Assembly (NCBI RefSeq): GCF_014288115.1
Contig: NZ_JACOOK010000001.1
Location: 738,557-802,556, forward strand
Reading direction: 5' to 3'
DNA from: Alistipes_A hominis
GTDB lineage: Bacteria > Bacteroidota > Bacteroidia > Bacteroidales > Rikenellaceae
DNA length: 64,000 bases
In this document: one piece after another, positions 32,996 through 42,396 of the stretch
Numbering within the stretch: position 1 is the first letter of the stretch
How the letters are laid out: each line of letters starts with the position of its first letter
Program-made: the position numbers and the translations under genes
The notes under the pieces: model-generated
What the model was told of the DNA's origin: nothing
The model's database searches: none
What the model saw: only the letters and a program-made list of their open reading frames with translations

Positions 32996-35224
32996 CTATT
33001 TTTTCATCACGAAATACTTCTGCGCTTTCAACAAGTTCCGGCTCTGGAGCACCATCGTCTTGGTTTCGTTGATGATGGTCAGGTAGAGGATGCTGCTGCG
33101 CGTGGTCGAGGCTTTCGCCTTCACGCGCTTAATCTGGCTCTTGATCGCCGCAGCGAGCGTATCGAACAGTTCGTCGCGCATCCGCAGGATTTCGTCCAAC
33201 TCCTCGAAATGGCTGGTTCGCAGCATTTCGTTGATATGCAGATAAATCCGGCTTACCTGATTGTTGACCCGTTTGAGATCTTCCAACTGATCGACGCGGA
33301 ATCCCTCGTGGTTGTTATTGATATGGTCGAAACTCGGCCGGGTGATATGCACCAGCGCCTTGGCTACCTCGTCGAGGTAGTCGGCGATCTGCACGTAATA
33401 ATGCCCCGTTTCGACATAGTTCTCCTGCAACTCGAGCAGCGTCGGCAGCACTTCGTGTTTCCGTTCGTGCGCGACCTGATAGAGCGCCTCCGATTCGCGA
33501 ACCATGTTTTTGAGCAGCTTACGGTCTTCGTTGAACAAACCGATCAGCGTCTGGTTGTAGATCGTCGTCACCTTGTTCATCATTTCGGTAATCTCCCGCA
33601 CGCTGCGATCCACGATCGAACTTTCGTCGGTAACGGCCTTATGTTCGGCCTGCTTTTCGGCTTCGCGTTTCAACTTCCGGTTATGCGCCTTCGTACTCCG
33701 GATCATCAGATAACAGCACAGCACGCTGAGTCCAGCCACGGCGAACACCCCGCCCCACATCAGCAAAACGGCAACGGCAAAAGAGACCGTGAAGGCCACC
33801 AATGCCGTAAAGAACCATCCGGCAATCACGGTCAACACCCCGGTAATCCGGTACACGGCACTCTCCCGCCCCCAGGCCCGGTCGGAAAGCGAACTACCCA
33901 TCGCCACCATAAAGGTCACGTAAGTAGTCGAAAGCGGCAGTTGCAACGACGTAGCCATCGAGATCAGCAGCGAGGCGACCGTCAGGTTCACCGTCGCCCG
34001 GATCAGATCGAAAGGCGCTTTGTCCTTGGCATTGGCGACCGGGACGAAACGGCTCGCGATGAAACGCTGAATCCGCTCGGGCGTATATTTCTCGTAATTC
34101 TTATTGCAGTTGATCGTGGCGCGGACGATCGCCCGCGACGCAGAGGTCGAACCGAAACGCTCTACGCCTACATCCTGGCGCGCCAGATTGATCTCGGTGT
34201 CGGAAACGCTCTGGGCCTTTTTCGAGAACCACAGCGTAACGACCATGACCGCTCCCGAAAGGAACAGGATCAGCAGGTTGGCGACGACCGGATCGTTCAA
34301 TCCGCCCATCAGCATATTCGTATCCCCGGTCGTCCGGACGATGTCGTAAGCGTCGACTCCGGCGACAAACACCCCGATGAAGTTCACCAGGTCGTTGCCG
34401 GCGAAAGCGAGCGCCAGCGAAAACGTGCCCGCCAGCACGGTGATCCGCAGGATATTCACCTTCAGCATACTGAGAATCGACATAATCAAGCTCCAGCCGA
34501 CCAGCAGCCCGCCGAGCATCATCGGTATATGCCCTTCCATCCAGCTCATCCAGTCGGCGGGAATGACCTGCGTCCCTTTCAACCCTTTGAAAACGGCGAA
34601 ATACGAAATAGCCGTCAGAGCGATCCCGCACCAGACGGCTCCGTACGACTTCAGTTTCGACTGGTAACGGAACGAAAAGATCAGCCGCGTGATGTACATC
34701 ACGACCGTACCGCAAACAAAAGCGATTACCACCGAAATCAGGATTCCGCCGATAATCGCCATCGCATTGCCCGTATTGATCATGTCGGCCATCGTGGCCA
34801 GCGAACCGTCGGGCAGCGTCACCAGCGCATCGTTCGCTATTTTGAAGATACTGATCCCTACGGCGGCTCCCAGCAGCCCGAACACCAGCGACACGGTAGT
34901 AGAAGTAGGCATTCCCAGCGTATTGAAAATATCCAGCAGGATCACGTTGGTGAACATCACCGCCAGGAACAGCAGCATGACCTCGGCGAATGTAAACATC
35001 TCCGGATGGAAAACGCCGCTGCGGGCGACTTCCATCATCCCGTTCGAAGTGATGGCTCCGACGATGATTCCGACCGAAGCCACCGTCATGATCACATAAC
35101 GGGGTGCGGCCTTGGAACCCAGGGCCGAATTTAGAAAATTCACCGCATCGTTAGCGACTCCCACAACCAGTCCCGAGACTGCCAGAGCAAGCATAATGAT
35201 GACGATGATCAGGTATAAATCCAT
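32996..35224 (-). CDS. PiT-family inorganic phosphate transporter with PhoU-like tail
   Basis: 742 residues. The N-terminal half is a PiT permease with the repeated GANDxxN-type signatures (VGVANDAVNFLNSALGSKAA near residue 22; LAFAGNDLVNFIGVFVAG near residue 285) and about ten membrane helices. The last 220 residues are soluble, helical and PhoU-like (ITEMMNKVTTIYNQTLIGLF, RPSFDHINNNHEGF, VSRIYLHINEMLRTSHFEEL). The protein imports phosphate with a cation. Most PiT proteins have a separate PhoU-like partner gene; here the helical part is fused. A -7-like TATTTTTG sits at 35339-35346 on the minus strand. Confidence 0.92.
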   Translation of the reverse strand: MDLYLIIVIIMLALAVSGLVVGVANDAVNFLNSALGSKAAPRYVIMTVASVGIIVGAITSNGMMEVARSGVFHPEMFTFAEVMLLFLAVMFTNVILLDIFNTLGMPTSTTVSLVFGLLGAAVGISIFKIANDALVTLPDGSLATMADMINTGNAMAIIGGILISVVIAFVCGTVVMYITRLIFSFRYQSKLKSYGAVWCGIALTAISYFAVFKGLKGTQVIPADWMSWMEGHIPMMLGGLLVGWSLIMSILSMLKVNILRITVLAGTFSLALAFAGNDLVNFIGVFVAGVDAYDIVRTTGDTNMLMGGLNDPVVANLLILFLSGAVMVVTLWFSKKAQSVSDTEINLARQDVGVERFGSTSASRAIVRATINCNKNYEKYTPERIQRFIASRFVPVANAKDKAPFDLIRATVNLTVASLLISMATSLQLPLSTTYVTFMVAMGSSLSDRAWGRESAVYRITGVLTVIAGWFFTALVAFTVSFAVAVLLMWGGVFAVAGLSVLCCYLMIRSTKAHNRKLKREAEKQAEHKAVTDESSIVDRSVREITEMMNKVTTIYNQTLIGLFNEDRKLLKNMVRESEALYQVAHERKHEVLPTLLELQENYVETGHYYVQIADYLDEVAKALVHITRPSFDHINNNHEGFRVDQLEDLKRVNNQVSRIYLHINEMLRTSHFEELDEILRMRDELFDTLAAAIKSQIKRVKAKASTTRSSILYLTIINETKTMVLQSRNLLKAQKYFVMKK

Positions 35225-35449
35225 ATGATAGTATGTTTATTCGATTTTCATGTAACAGCGCCGGGGCTTTCTGCCGAAAACCCTAAAAAACAAACCATTA
35301 CTGTCAGAAAGCATAGACATATGCCACGAATTTGGCAACAAAAATAGAATAATTTGCCGGATTGCCGTAATTTTCCGTAAAAAAAATCGATCCGGCCGCA
35401 AAAACGGAACGATCTTTCCGTCGCCGCGTTCCGCGTCCCGCGGCCGGCG

Positions 35450-36037
35450 TCACAAACGCTTCAACGCAAGCCGCACCAGTTCCTCGACCGAAGCCGCCGG
35501 AGATTCCTGCTGAATAGCCCGCAACGCCTTCTCGGTCGCCTGCCGCGTAAATCCGAGCATCGTCAGCGCGGCCACCGCCTCGGAGAAAGTCTCCCCCGCC
35601 GCACCCTGCACCGGAACGTAAGTCGCGGCAGCGCTGCCCGCGCCGATCTTATCCCGCAATTCCACGATGATTTTCTGCGCGGTTTTCAGACCGAGTCCCT
35701 TGACGGTCTTCAGCACGTCGGCCTGTCCGGTCGCGACGATCGTGCAGACCTCCTCGGCCGTAAACGAAGAGAGGATCATCCGGGCCGTATTGCCCCCGAC
35801 TCCCGAAACGCCGATCAACGACCGGAAAATATCGCGTTCGGCGCGGCTGAAAAAGCCGTAAAGCACCTGCGCGTCCTCACGCACCGCAAAATGGGTATAC
35901 AGTTTCACCTCTGTCCGGGAACCGATCTGCGAAAAAGTCTGCAACGAGATATTCAAAAAATACCCGACGCCCGCAGCTTCCACGACGACCGACGCCGGAG
36001 TCAGCGTCTCGATCCGACCCGTGATGTATTCATACAT
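35450..36037 (-). CDS. ruvA: Holliday junction DNA helicase subunit RuvA
   Basis: 195 residues: OB domain at the start (MYEYITGRIETLTPASVVVE, NISLQTFSQIG, VREDAQVLYGF), tandem helix-hairpin-helix (FRSLIGVSGVGGNTARMIL, LKTVKGLGLKTAQKIIVELR), a Gly/Ala linker, and the domain III that contacts RuvB (EAVAALTMLGFTRQATEKAL). The tetramer binds the four-way junction and guides RuvB motors. A minus-strand TATTTTTG (36060-36067) implies a short leader of about 16 bases. Confidence 0.95.
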   Translation of the reverse strand: MYEYITGRIETLTPASVVVEAAGVGYFLNISLQTFSQIGSRTEVKLYTHFAVREDAQVLYGFFSRAERDIFRSLIGVSGVGGNTARMILSSFTAEEVCTIVATGQADVLKTVKGLGLKTAQKIIVELRDKIGAGSAAATYVPVQGAAGETFSEAVAALTMLGFTRQATEKALRAIQQESPAASVEELVRLALKRL

Positions 36038-36209
36038 AATACGCTACCATATTTACCTGCAAAAATAAGCAAATGAAAAGAAATAATTAATATATTTGCG
36101 CAATAATCGGCGGAAAAACACGCTCTGTCAAACGGATTCGAACAGGTACGGAAAATCCGCAAGCACGAAACAAAACCGAATTTTATAAAACACATTTTTA
36201 AAATCTGAC

Positions 36210-36851
36210 ATGAAAAAGATCCTGTTAATTCTCGCTGCGGTCGCCCTGACGACTGTAGGCTGCAACAAAAACCAAGCCCCGGCCGGCGGCGAAACGAAAC
36301 CTGCCGCAGAAACCACGGAAAGCGACGCTGCAGCAGCGGCATCGAGCGGGACCATCGCTTACTTCAACGTCGATTCGCTGATCAGCAAGTACGACATGTA
36401 CCTCGACCTGCGCGCCGAATACGAAGCCAAAGCCAAAAAAGCGGATGCGGAACTCACCTCGAAAGGGCGCAGCCTCGAATCCGACCTGAAAGATTACCAG
36501 AACAAGATCGACAAAGGGCTGGTCACCCGTTCGGAAGCGATGACCATGCAGGAAAATCTGGAGAAAAAACAGCAGTCGTTCGTTCAGCACCGCGACAAAG
36601 TGATGAACGAATTGGCCGAACAGGAACAGGTCATGCTGAACAAAATCCACTACAACATCACCGAATACCTGAAGGAATTCAACAGCGACTACCGTTTCAA
36701 AATCATTCTCAGCACGACTTCGGGCGGCCCGGTCATGAACGCCGACCCGTCGCTGGACATCACGCAAATCGTTCTGGAAGGACTGAACAAAAAATACGCC
36801 GCGGAAGGCAAAACCAACAAAAACAGCGAAAAACTGTCGCTCGACAAATAA
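36210..36851 (+). CDS. OmpH/Skp-like lipoprotein chaperone
   Basis: 213 residues. The signal MKKILLILAAVALTTVGCNK ends in a lipobox Cys, and a low-complexity Ala/Glu/Thr linker follows to about residue 48. The OmpH/Skp fold is then recognisable: TIAYFNVDSLISKYDMYLDL, a long charged helical hairpin, and the end strand FKIILSTTSGGPVMNADPSLDITQIVLEGLN. Skp holds unfolded outer-membrane proteins in the periplasm. Classical Skp is soluble, so membrane anchoring is noteworthy. A -7-like TATATTTG lies upstream at 36091-36098 and a strong terminator follows at 36874-36901. Confidence 0.88.
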   Translation: MKKILLILAAVALTTVGCNKNQAPAGGETKPAAETTESDAAAAASSGTIAYFNVDSLISKYDMYLDLRAEYEAKAKKADAELTSKGRSLESDLKDYQNKIDKGLVTRSEAMTMQENLEKKQQSFVQHRDKVMNELAEQEQVMLNKIHYNITEYLKEFNSDYRFKIILSTTSGGPVMNADPSLDITQIVLEGLNKKYAAEGKTNKNSEKLSLDK

Positions 36852-36873
36852 ACCGTTTCCTTGAATATACGAC

Positions 36874-36901
36874 AAAAGGCTTCGCGATGCGAAGCCTTTT
36901 T
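36874..36901 (+). terminator. Intrinsic terminator after the Skp-like gene
   Basis: AAAAGGCTTCGC (36874-36885) pairs with GCGAAGCCTTTT (36889-36900) around a three-base loop, ending in a T-run. Confidence 0.85.
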
Positions 36902-37011
36902 GTCTTCCTATACCCTATCTCGCTTCTCTTTCGGTTTTCGGACAAGGACGGACGGATATTTTTTTATTCCCCGAATTTTCCTTTATTTTGCAAAGAAACC
37001 GAACGTGGGAA

Positions 37012-37422
37012 ATGCATAAATTCACCTTATACCTGAAAGTCACCGCACGCAGGCTCAGCAACCCGGTATTCTTCATGCTACTGGGATTATCGCTGATCTT
37101 GTGGTACGTGACCAAGCTCAGTCACTCCTATACGGCCAATATCAACATCCCCGTCCGCATCGACAGCGTCTATTATTCGGTGCGGTGTCAGGTGGAAGGA
37201 TCAGGATACCAGATCTTGCTGCACAAGATCGCTCCGCGTAAAAACGGAGTGTTCATCTCGTCGGACAACATCGCGGTAACGCCGTCGACGACGGCCTCGG
37301 GCCTGTACGATATCTCGCCGTTCTGGTTGCAAAACACCATTTCGTCCCAGATCACCGACTTGAAAATCAAATCGGTGGCCGCTCCGGTCGAAATCGAATT
37401 TCCAAAACGAAGCGATGATTAA
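37012..37422 (+). CDS. YbbR-like single-pass membrane protein
   Basis: 136 residues from the ATG at 37012 (MHKFTLYLKVTARRLSNPVF). One membrane helix (FFMLLGLSLILWYVTKL) precedes an extracytoplasmic beta-rich segment of one YbbR-like repeat (YTANINIPVRIDSVYYSVRC). Short YbbR-like proteins encoded directly before coaE are common in Bacteroidota; their function is unknown. The stop overlaps coaE by eight bases, so it is in the coaE-folP-lolD-TIGR02757 operon. Confidence 0.75.
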   Translation: MHKFTLYLKVTARRLSNPVFFMLLGLSLILWYVTKLSHSYTANINIPVRIDSVYYSVRCQVEGSGYQILLHKIAPRKNGVFISSDNIAVTPSTTASGLYDISPFWLQNTISSQITDLKIKSVAAPVEIEFPKRSDD

Positions 37423-37996
37423 GGTCGGTATAACCGGAGGGATCGGAAGCGGAAAAAGCACGGTTTGCCGCCTCTTTTCGTTGCTGGGGGTTCCGGTGTA
37501 CGACTCGGACACCGAAGCCAGGCGGCTGATGAACACCGACCCGGCCGTCATCGGAAAAATCCGGGAATTGCTCGGCAGCGCCGCTTACCGGGACGGAGTC
37601 CTGGACAGGCGGGCGGTCGCCGCGCAAATTTTCGGCAACTGCCTCCTGCGGGAGCGGCTGAACCGGATCGTCCATCCGGCCGTCGCGGTCGATTTCATGC
37701 GATGGGCCGGACGGCAAACGGGTCATTACGTCATCCAGGAAGCCGCCGTGCTGTTCGAAAGCGGCGCCGACCGGCTAATGGACGCCACGGTCGAAGTGAC
37801 TGCGCCGGAAGCGCTGCGTATCCGGCGTACCTGCCGGCGCGACGGAACGGACGAAGCGTCCGTGCGGGCGCGGATCGCGGCCCAGCTCAGCGAAGAAGAA
37901 CGCATCGCGCGGGCCGACCACGTGATCGTTTCGGACGACCGCACGCTGGTCATCCCCCAGGTATTGAAATTGCACGAATTATTCGGCCAATTATGA
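37415..37996 (+). CDS. coaE: Dephospho-CoA kinase
   Basis: 193 residues with the P-loop VGITGGIGSGKSTVCRLFSL, the CoA-site motif VYDSDTEARRLM and VIQEAAVLFESGADRLMD. It phosphorylates the 3'-hydroxyl of dephospho-CoA, the last step of CoA synthesis. It overlaps the YbbR-like gene upstream (8 bases) and folP downstream (ATGA), a tightly coupled chain. Confidence 0.95.
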   Translation: MIKVGITGGIGSGKSTVCRLFSLLGVPVYDSDTEARRLMNTDPAVIGKIRELLGSAAYRDGVLDRRAVAAQIFGNCLLRERLNRIVHPAVAVDFMRWAGRQTGHYVIQEAAVLFESGADRLMDATVEVTAPEALRIRRTCRRDGTDEASVRARIAAQLSEEERIARADHVIVSDDRTLVIPQVLKLHELFGQL

Positions 37997-38841
37997 AACT
38001 GACCGTAGGAAAAATCGAAATCAGCCTTGAAAACCCCGTCGTCATGGCGATCGTCAACGTGACGCCGGATTCGTTTTTCAGCGGCAGCCGGACTCAGGAA
38101 GCGGATGCGATCGAACGCCGGGTGCGGCAGGCCGTATCGGAAGGCGCCGCCATTCTGGACGTCGGCGGGTATTCGTCGCGTCCGGGAGCGGACGACGTCT
38201 CCCCTCGGGAGGAGTTCCGCAGACTCGCCTCGGCGTTGGAGATCATCCGCAAAAAATTTCCCGACACCGCCGTGTCGATCGACACTTTCCGGGCCGGCGT
38301 AATGGAAAAAACGCTCGAAAACTTCGGCCCGTGTATCGTCAACGACATCACGGGCGCGGAAGCCGAACCGGAAATCGCCGGCGTAGCCGCCCGTTACCGG
38401 GTGCCGTTCATTGCCATGCACATGCGCGGCACGCCGCAGAACATGCAGAGCCGGACGCACTACGACGATCTGATCGGCGAAATACGCGGTTACTTCGCAG
38501 CAAAAACCGAAACGCTGCGCAGCGCCGGAGTCGAACAGATCGTGCTCGATCCGGGATTCGGTTTTTCAAAAACCGTCGATCAGAATTTCATGCTGCTCGG
38601 CCGGATGGGCGAAACATTCCGCGACACGGGGCTTCCGTTTTTAGCCGGCATCTCGCGCAAATCGATGATCTACCGGACGCTCGACACGACGCCGGACGAC
38701 GCGCTGACCGGCACCTCCGCGCTGCACTGGGAATGCCTGCGCCAGGGAGCCTCGATCCTGCGGGTGCACGACGTTCGCGAAGCCGCGCAGGTCATCGCGC
38801 TGTGGGACCGTTTTACCGCTGCAAATACCGCAAAACCATGA
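37993..38841 (+). CDS. folP: Dihydropteroate synthase
   Basis: 282 residues. Signature I is MAIVNVTPDSFFSGS, signature II is ILDVGGYSSRPGADDVSP, and GFGFSKTVDQNF and GISRKSMIYRTL complete the active site. It joins p-aminobenzoate to the pterin diphosphate for folate synthesis and is the sulfonamide target. The start at 37993 is fixed by the four-base overlap with the coaE stop. It overlaps the next gene by four bases too. Confidence 0.95.
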   Translation: MKLTVGKIEISLENPVVMAIVNVTPDSFFSGSRTQEADAIERRVRQAVSEGAAILDVGGYSSRPGADDVSPREEFRRLASALEIIRKKFPDTAVSIDTFRAGVMEKTLENFGPCIVNDITGAEAEPEIAGVAARYRVPFIAMHMRGTPQNMQSRTHYDDLIGEIRGYFAAKTETLRSAGVEQIVLDPGFGFSKTVDQNFMLLGRMGETFRDTGLPFLAGISRKSMIYRTLDTTPDDALTGTSALHWECLRQGASILRVHDVREAAQVIALWDRFTAANTAKP

Positions 38842-39491
38842 TAAAAACCAAAGATATACACAAAAGTTTCGGTGCGCTCGAAGTGCTCAAAGGAATCGAC
38901 CTGTCGATCGACAAAGGGGAAGTCGTTTCGATCGTCGGGCCGAGCGGCGCCGGCAAAACGACGCTGCTGCAAATCCTCGGCACGCTGAGCCGGCCCACTT
39001 CCGGCGAGATCGAGATCGACGGCGTAGCCGTGCATACGCTGTCGGACAAGAACATCTCGAAATTCCGCAACACGAAGATCGGCTTCGTATTCCAGTTCCA
39101 CCACCTGCTGCCCGAGTTTTCCGCGTTCGAGAACGTGTGTATTCCGGGCTACATCGCCGGACGCGAACGGCACGAAGTCGAAAAACGGGCCGCCGAACTG
39201 CTCGGGATGCTGGCCATGGAACACCGTCTGACCCATAAACCCGCCGAACTGTCGGGGGGCGAACAGCAACGCGTAGCCATCGCCCGCGCACTGATCAACT
39301 CGCCCGCCGTACTGCTGGCCGACGAGCCGTCCGGCAACCTCGACACCAAAAATAAGGAAGAGATCCACAAACTGTTCTTCACGCTGCGCGATACGTTCGG
39401 GCAAACGGTCGTCATCGTGACGCACGACGAACAATTGGCCGAAATGTCCGACCGCAAAATCCAGATGATCGACGGACTGATTCGCCCCTGA
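38838..39491 (+). CDS. LolD-like ABC transporter ATPase
   Basis: 217 residues with Walker A VGPSGAGKTTLLQILG, signature LSGGEQQRVAIARAL and Walker B AVLLADEPSGNLDTKN. This fits the LolD/FtsE/MacB group, whose members power extraction of lipoproteins or other envelope work. The matching permease is not adjacent, so its partner must be encoded elsewhere. Start 38838 overlaps the folP stop and its own TGA overlaps the next ATG. Confidence 0.88.
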   Translation: MIKTKDIHKSFGALEVLKGIDLSIDKGEVVSIVGPSGAGKTTLLQILGTLSRPTSGEIEIDGVAVHTLSDKNISKFRNTKIGFVFQFHHLLPEFSAFENVCIPGYIAGRERHEVEKRAAELLGMLAMEHRLTHKPAELSGGEQQRVAIARALINSPAVLLADEPSGNLDTKNKEEIHKLFFTLRDTFGQTVVIVTHDEQLAEMSDRKIQMIDGLIRP

Positions 39492-40291
39492 TGGAACACG
39501 ACGAACTCAAAGAGCTGCTCGACGGCCTGCACGACCGCTACAACGCGCCCGACTTCATTGCGGACGACCCGATCTCCGTTCCTCACCGCTTCGAACGCAG
39601 GGAGGACATCGAGATCAGCGGTTTTCTGGCCGCCACGATCGCATGGGGCAACCGCAAATCGATCGTTCGCAATGCCGGCCGGCTGATGCGCCTGATGGAC
39701 GACGCTCCGTACGATTTCACCGTCCATGCGTCGGAACAGGAACTGAACGCGCTGCTGAACTTCGTTCACCGCACGTTCAACGGAGCGGACTGCATCGCCT
39801 TTATTCGCGCCCTGCGCCGACTATGCAGCCGCTACGGAAGTCTCGGCGGCTATTTCGAACAGACATACGCCGCCACGGGCGATCTGCGCACGGTACTGTC
39901 GCGGTTCCGCACGACGTTCTGGGAAAGCGATCATCCGACGCGCTGCGAAAAGCACCTCTCCAGCATCGACAAGGGCGCGGCCTGCAAACGGTTGAACATG
40001 TTTCTCAAATGGATGGTGCGCAGCGACAGTCGCGGCGTTGATTTCGGACTGTGGCGGACGATCCCGCCCTCGGCGCTCTACTTGCCGCTCGACGTCCACA
40101 CCGGCAATACCGGCCGTGCGCTGGGCCTACTCACCCGACGGCAAAACGACTGGAAAGCGGTCGAAGAGATCACCGGCTCGCTGCGGCGGCTCGATCCGGA
40201 CGACCCCGTCCGGTACGATTTCGCCCTGTTCGGAGTCGGAGTGAACCGGTCGTCGGACGAGCTGCCGCCGACCGGCGCAAAAATCCGCTGA
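39491..40291 (+). CDS. TIGR02757 family protein
   Basis: 266 residues. The pattern ISVPHRFERREDIEISGFLAA, then IAWGNRKSIVRNAGRLMRLMD and SALYLPLDVHTGNTGRALGL, and the ending VRYDFALFGVGVN are those of TIGR02757, a widespread Bacteroidota family without assigned function (helical, with DNA-glycosylase-like hints in some searches). It starts inside the TGA of the LolD-like gene (TGATG), the last member of the operon; a hairpin follows at 40325-40350. Confidence 0.85.
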   Translation: MEHDELKELLDGLHDRYNAPDFIADDPISVPHRFERREDIEISGFLAATIAWGNRKSIVRNAGRLMRLMDDAPYDFTVHASEQELNALLNFVHRTFNGADCIAFIRALRRLCSRYGSLGGYFEQTYAATGDLRTVLSRFRTTFWESDHPTRCEKHLSSIDKGAACKRLNMFLKWMVRSDSRGVDFGLWRTIPPSALYLPLDVHTGNTGRALGLLTRRQNDWKAVEEITGSLRRLDPDDPVRYDFALFGVGVNRSSDELPPTGAKIR

Positions 40292-40324
40292 TTCCCCGAT
40301 GCGCCCCGGGTTCGCAAAATAACA

Positions 40325-40350
40325 AAGGCTTCTCCTTACGAAGAAGCCTT
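40325..40350. terminator. Hairpin between convergent genes
   Basis: AAGGCTTCT (40325-40333) pairs with AGAAGCCTT (40342-40350) around an 8-base loop. It lies between the end of the TIGR02757 gene and the convergent glycosidase gene and may stop both. Confidence 0.6.
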
Positions 40351-40376
40351 CGTTCGATCCGGACATGCCGAGGCAT

Positions 40377-42341
40377 CTACCGGGCGTATTTGATCGCCGC
40401 CTCGATATTGATGCCGCTCTCCCACGGCCGACACCGACAGCCGCTCGGCTGTCCATCGACATAATATTCGACCCATGCGCCCGAATCGTCGCGCAGGGCC
40501 ATCATCCGGTCGTAAACATCTGCAGCGAGCGGATCCCCGCAGTCGGCCAGCGCATATAGGAACATGCCGAAATCGTAGCCCAGTATCCGGTCCTGCGACG
40601 AGATTTTCCCGGTCTTCCGGTAAAGCGCGACCACCTCGTCGAGCAAAGCCCGTTTCTCGGAATCGGAAAGGAGCTGCGCATTGATGTAGATCGGGAAAAG
40701 GTAGGCGGACGGAATACTGAAACGCTCTACGGGCGGCAGTTCGACCCGGCTGTTGTCTTTGCGCATGCAATCCTCGCAGAAATAAAGACACCCTTTGAAA
40801 TGGTAGGTCTCGGTAAAGTAATCGAAATGATCGGGGTGCAGGCAAACGCCGGGACGCGTAGCCGGATAGCTGACCTTCGCCTCGCGCTGCGGATTGTTGA
40901 TGAACAGCTTGCCGTCCCGGTAAAAATTATCGCGGTAACGATCGCTGCATTGCCGTACGTCGCGTTCGAGCGCGGCGATCCGGTCTTCGTTCCACAGCGA
41001 CCGCGTACGGACGAAATCCAGCAACCGCGAACTCCCTTCGATAAACAGCAGCGTCGCCTCGGCCGAACCGTGGTACATCACCTTGCGCGGCACGACGCCG
41101 CCGGCAATGTAAGTCTCGTCGCCGTTGAACGGCAGCATACCGTCGATCAGGTTGCGTTGCTGCGCCTGGGTCGCCCACTCGAGCATCGGAAGAATTCGTT
41201 CGAGGAACGCCGCATCGTTCGTTTTCCGGAAATAATCGAACGCCTGCACGACCAGATAACCGGTAATCTCGGTCTCGTCGTTTTCGTGACGGTGGAAAAT
41301 TCCGGGATAACCGATCGCCTGCGCATTCTGGATATATCCGTAAGCCTTCCATATGTTATGGTAGAACTCCAAAATGCCGCGGGCCTCTTCGCTGTGTCCC
41401 AGCGCCAACAGCGCCCGCGAAACCCCGTACTGATCGCGCACGTAGCCCATGTGGTAAACGATCCCGGCCAGTACGCCGCCTTCGCGTCCTTGCTGGCTCT
41501 TGATCAGCACGCCGATGTCGTCCACGGCCCGGAAAAATTCGTCGCGGCGGTCGTCCGGCAGGTTCGACGCTTTGAACCGGTGCTGCTTCGCCGCATATTT
41601 CTTCCAGCTTTTCGCACTCGCCTTCTGCAACGATTCGGGCGATGCGGAAGCGATCGCCGCGCTGTTTTCGGCAAGCCGGCGTTCGTTCGGTCCGGCAACT
41701 ACGTACAAGGCTCCGTCGCCCGGAGTCACGTTCAGCACCCAACTTTTATCGCCGCCCGCTCCCGGGACGAGCGTCGCCGAACCGGTCGTAAACACCTCGT
41801 ACAGATAACCCGAAGGGGCTTTATAACTGCTGTAAAAAGGAACGCCGGGAGCGATGCCGATCCGGTAACGCCGGTTCGCATTCTTTAATTCCGCGGCCGA
41901 CATATCCTCCCTGACCGTTATCAGCTCCTCATACGGAGCATACCGATCTTCCATCCTGACGGTGATCCGGTAACTGAACGGACGCTGCGCATGAATACGG
42001 CGGACGAAACCATCGCTGCCGACGGTTACGAAATCGGTCTGACGGGCTACTTCCGCCCCACCGTCGGTAATCAGGCTGTGCCAAACGGCCGTCCGAGGCT
42101 CGCGTTGCAGATCGACCCGGTAATCTCCCTGCAGATTCATCGTGAAAAAACCGGGAGAAGAGTAAGGCGGACCGAACAGTTGCAGGATATCGGCGCCCTG
42201 TCCATAGACGCACAGACCGCCGTTTCCAATCGCATGAATGCCCGGTACCTGCGAATTATCCTGCCGGACGACCGCGCCCGAAGCGCCGTCAAAAACGGCA
42301 ACCGCGCCTAAAAACAGGCATGTAAAACGTAGTAACTTCAT
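40377..42341 (-). CDS. Secreted (alpha/alpha)6-barrel glycosidase-like protein
   Basis: 654 residues from the ATG at 42341, which opens a signal peptide (MKLLRFTCLFLGAVAVFDGASG). An N-terminal beta-sandwich (to about 250) is followed by a helical toroid of the GH15-type layout: GGVLAGIVYHMGYVRDQYGVS, GYPGIFHRHENDETEITGYL, MLPFNGDETYIAGGVVPRKV, DRILGYDFGMFLYALADCGD. The conserved carboxylates in RDQYG and NGDETY are candidate acids. A Cys cluster (GVCLHPDHF and CLYFCEDCMRKD, near residues 530-565) is unusual. A sugar-degrading role is likely; the substrate cannot be named. Confidence 0.75.
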   Translation of the reverse strand: MKLLRFTCLFLGAVAVFDGASGAVVRQDNSQVPGIHAIGNGGLCVYGQGADILQLFGPPYSSPGFFTMNLQGDYRVDLQREPRTAVWHSLITDGGAEVARQTDFVTVGSDGFVRRIHAQRPFSYRITVRMEDRYAPYEELITVREDMSAAELKNANRRYRIGIAPGVPFYSSYKAPSGYLYEVFTTGSATLVPGAGGDKSWVLNVTPGDGALYVVAGPNERRLAENSAAIASASPESLQKASAKSWKKYAAKQHRFKASNLPDDRRDEFFRAVDDIGVLIKSQQGREGGVLAGIVYHMGYVRDQYGVSRALLALGHSEEARGILEFYHNIWKAYGYIQNAQAIGYPGIFHRHENDETEITGYLVVQAFDYFRKTNDAAFLERILPMLEWATQAQQRNLIDGMLPFNGDETYIAGGVVPRKVMYHGSAEATLLFIEGSSRLLDFVRTRSLWNEDRIAALERDVRQCSDRYRDNFYRDGKLFINNPQREAKVSYPATRPGVCLHPDHFDYFTETYHFKGCLYFCEDCMRKDNSRVELPPVERFSIPSAYLFPIYINAQLLSDSEKRALLDEVVALYRKTGKISSQDRILGYDFGMFLYALADCGDPLAADVYDRMMALRDDSGAWVEYYVDGQPSGCRCRPWESGINIEAAIKYAR

Positions 42342-42396
42342 CTTTTTATTTAAGTTTTGGTTAGGTTCCGACACAAACCGGCCGCAATCCGCCGGT

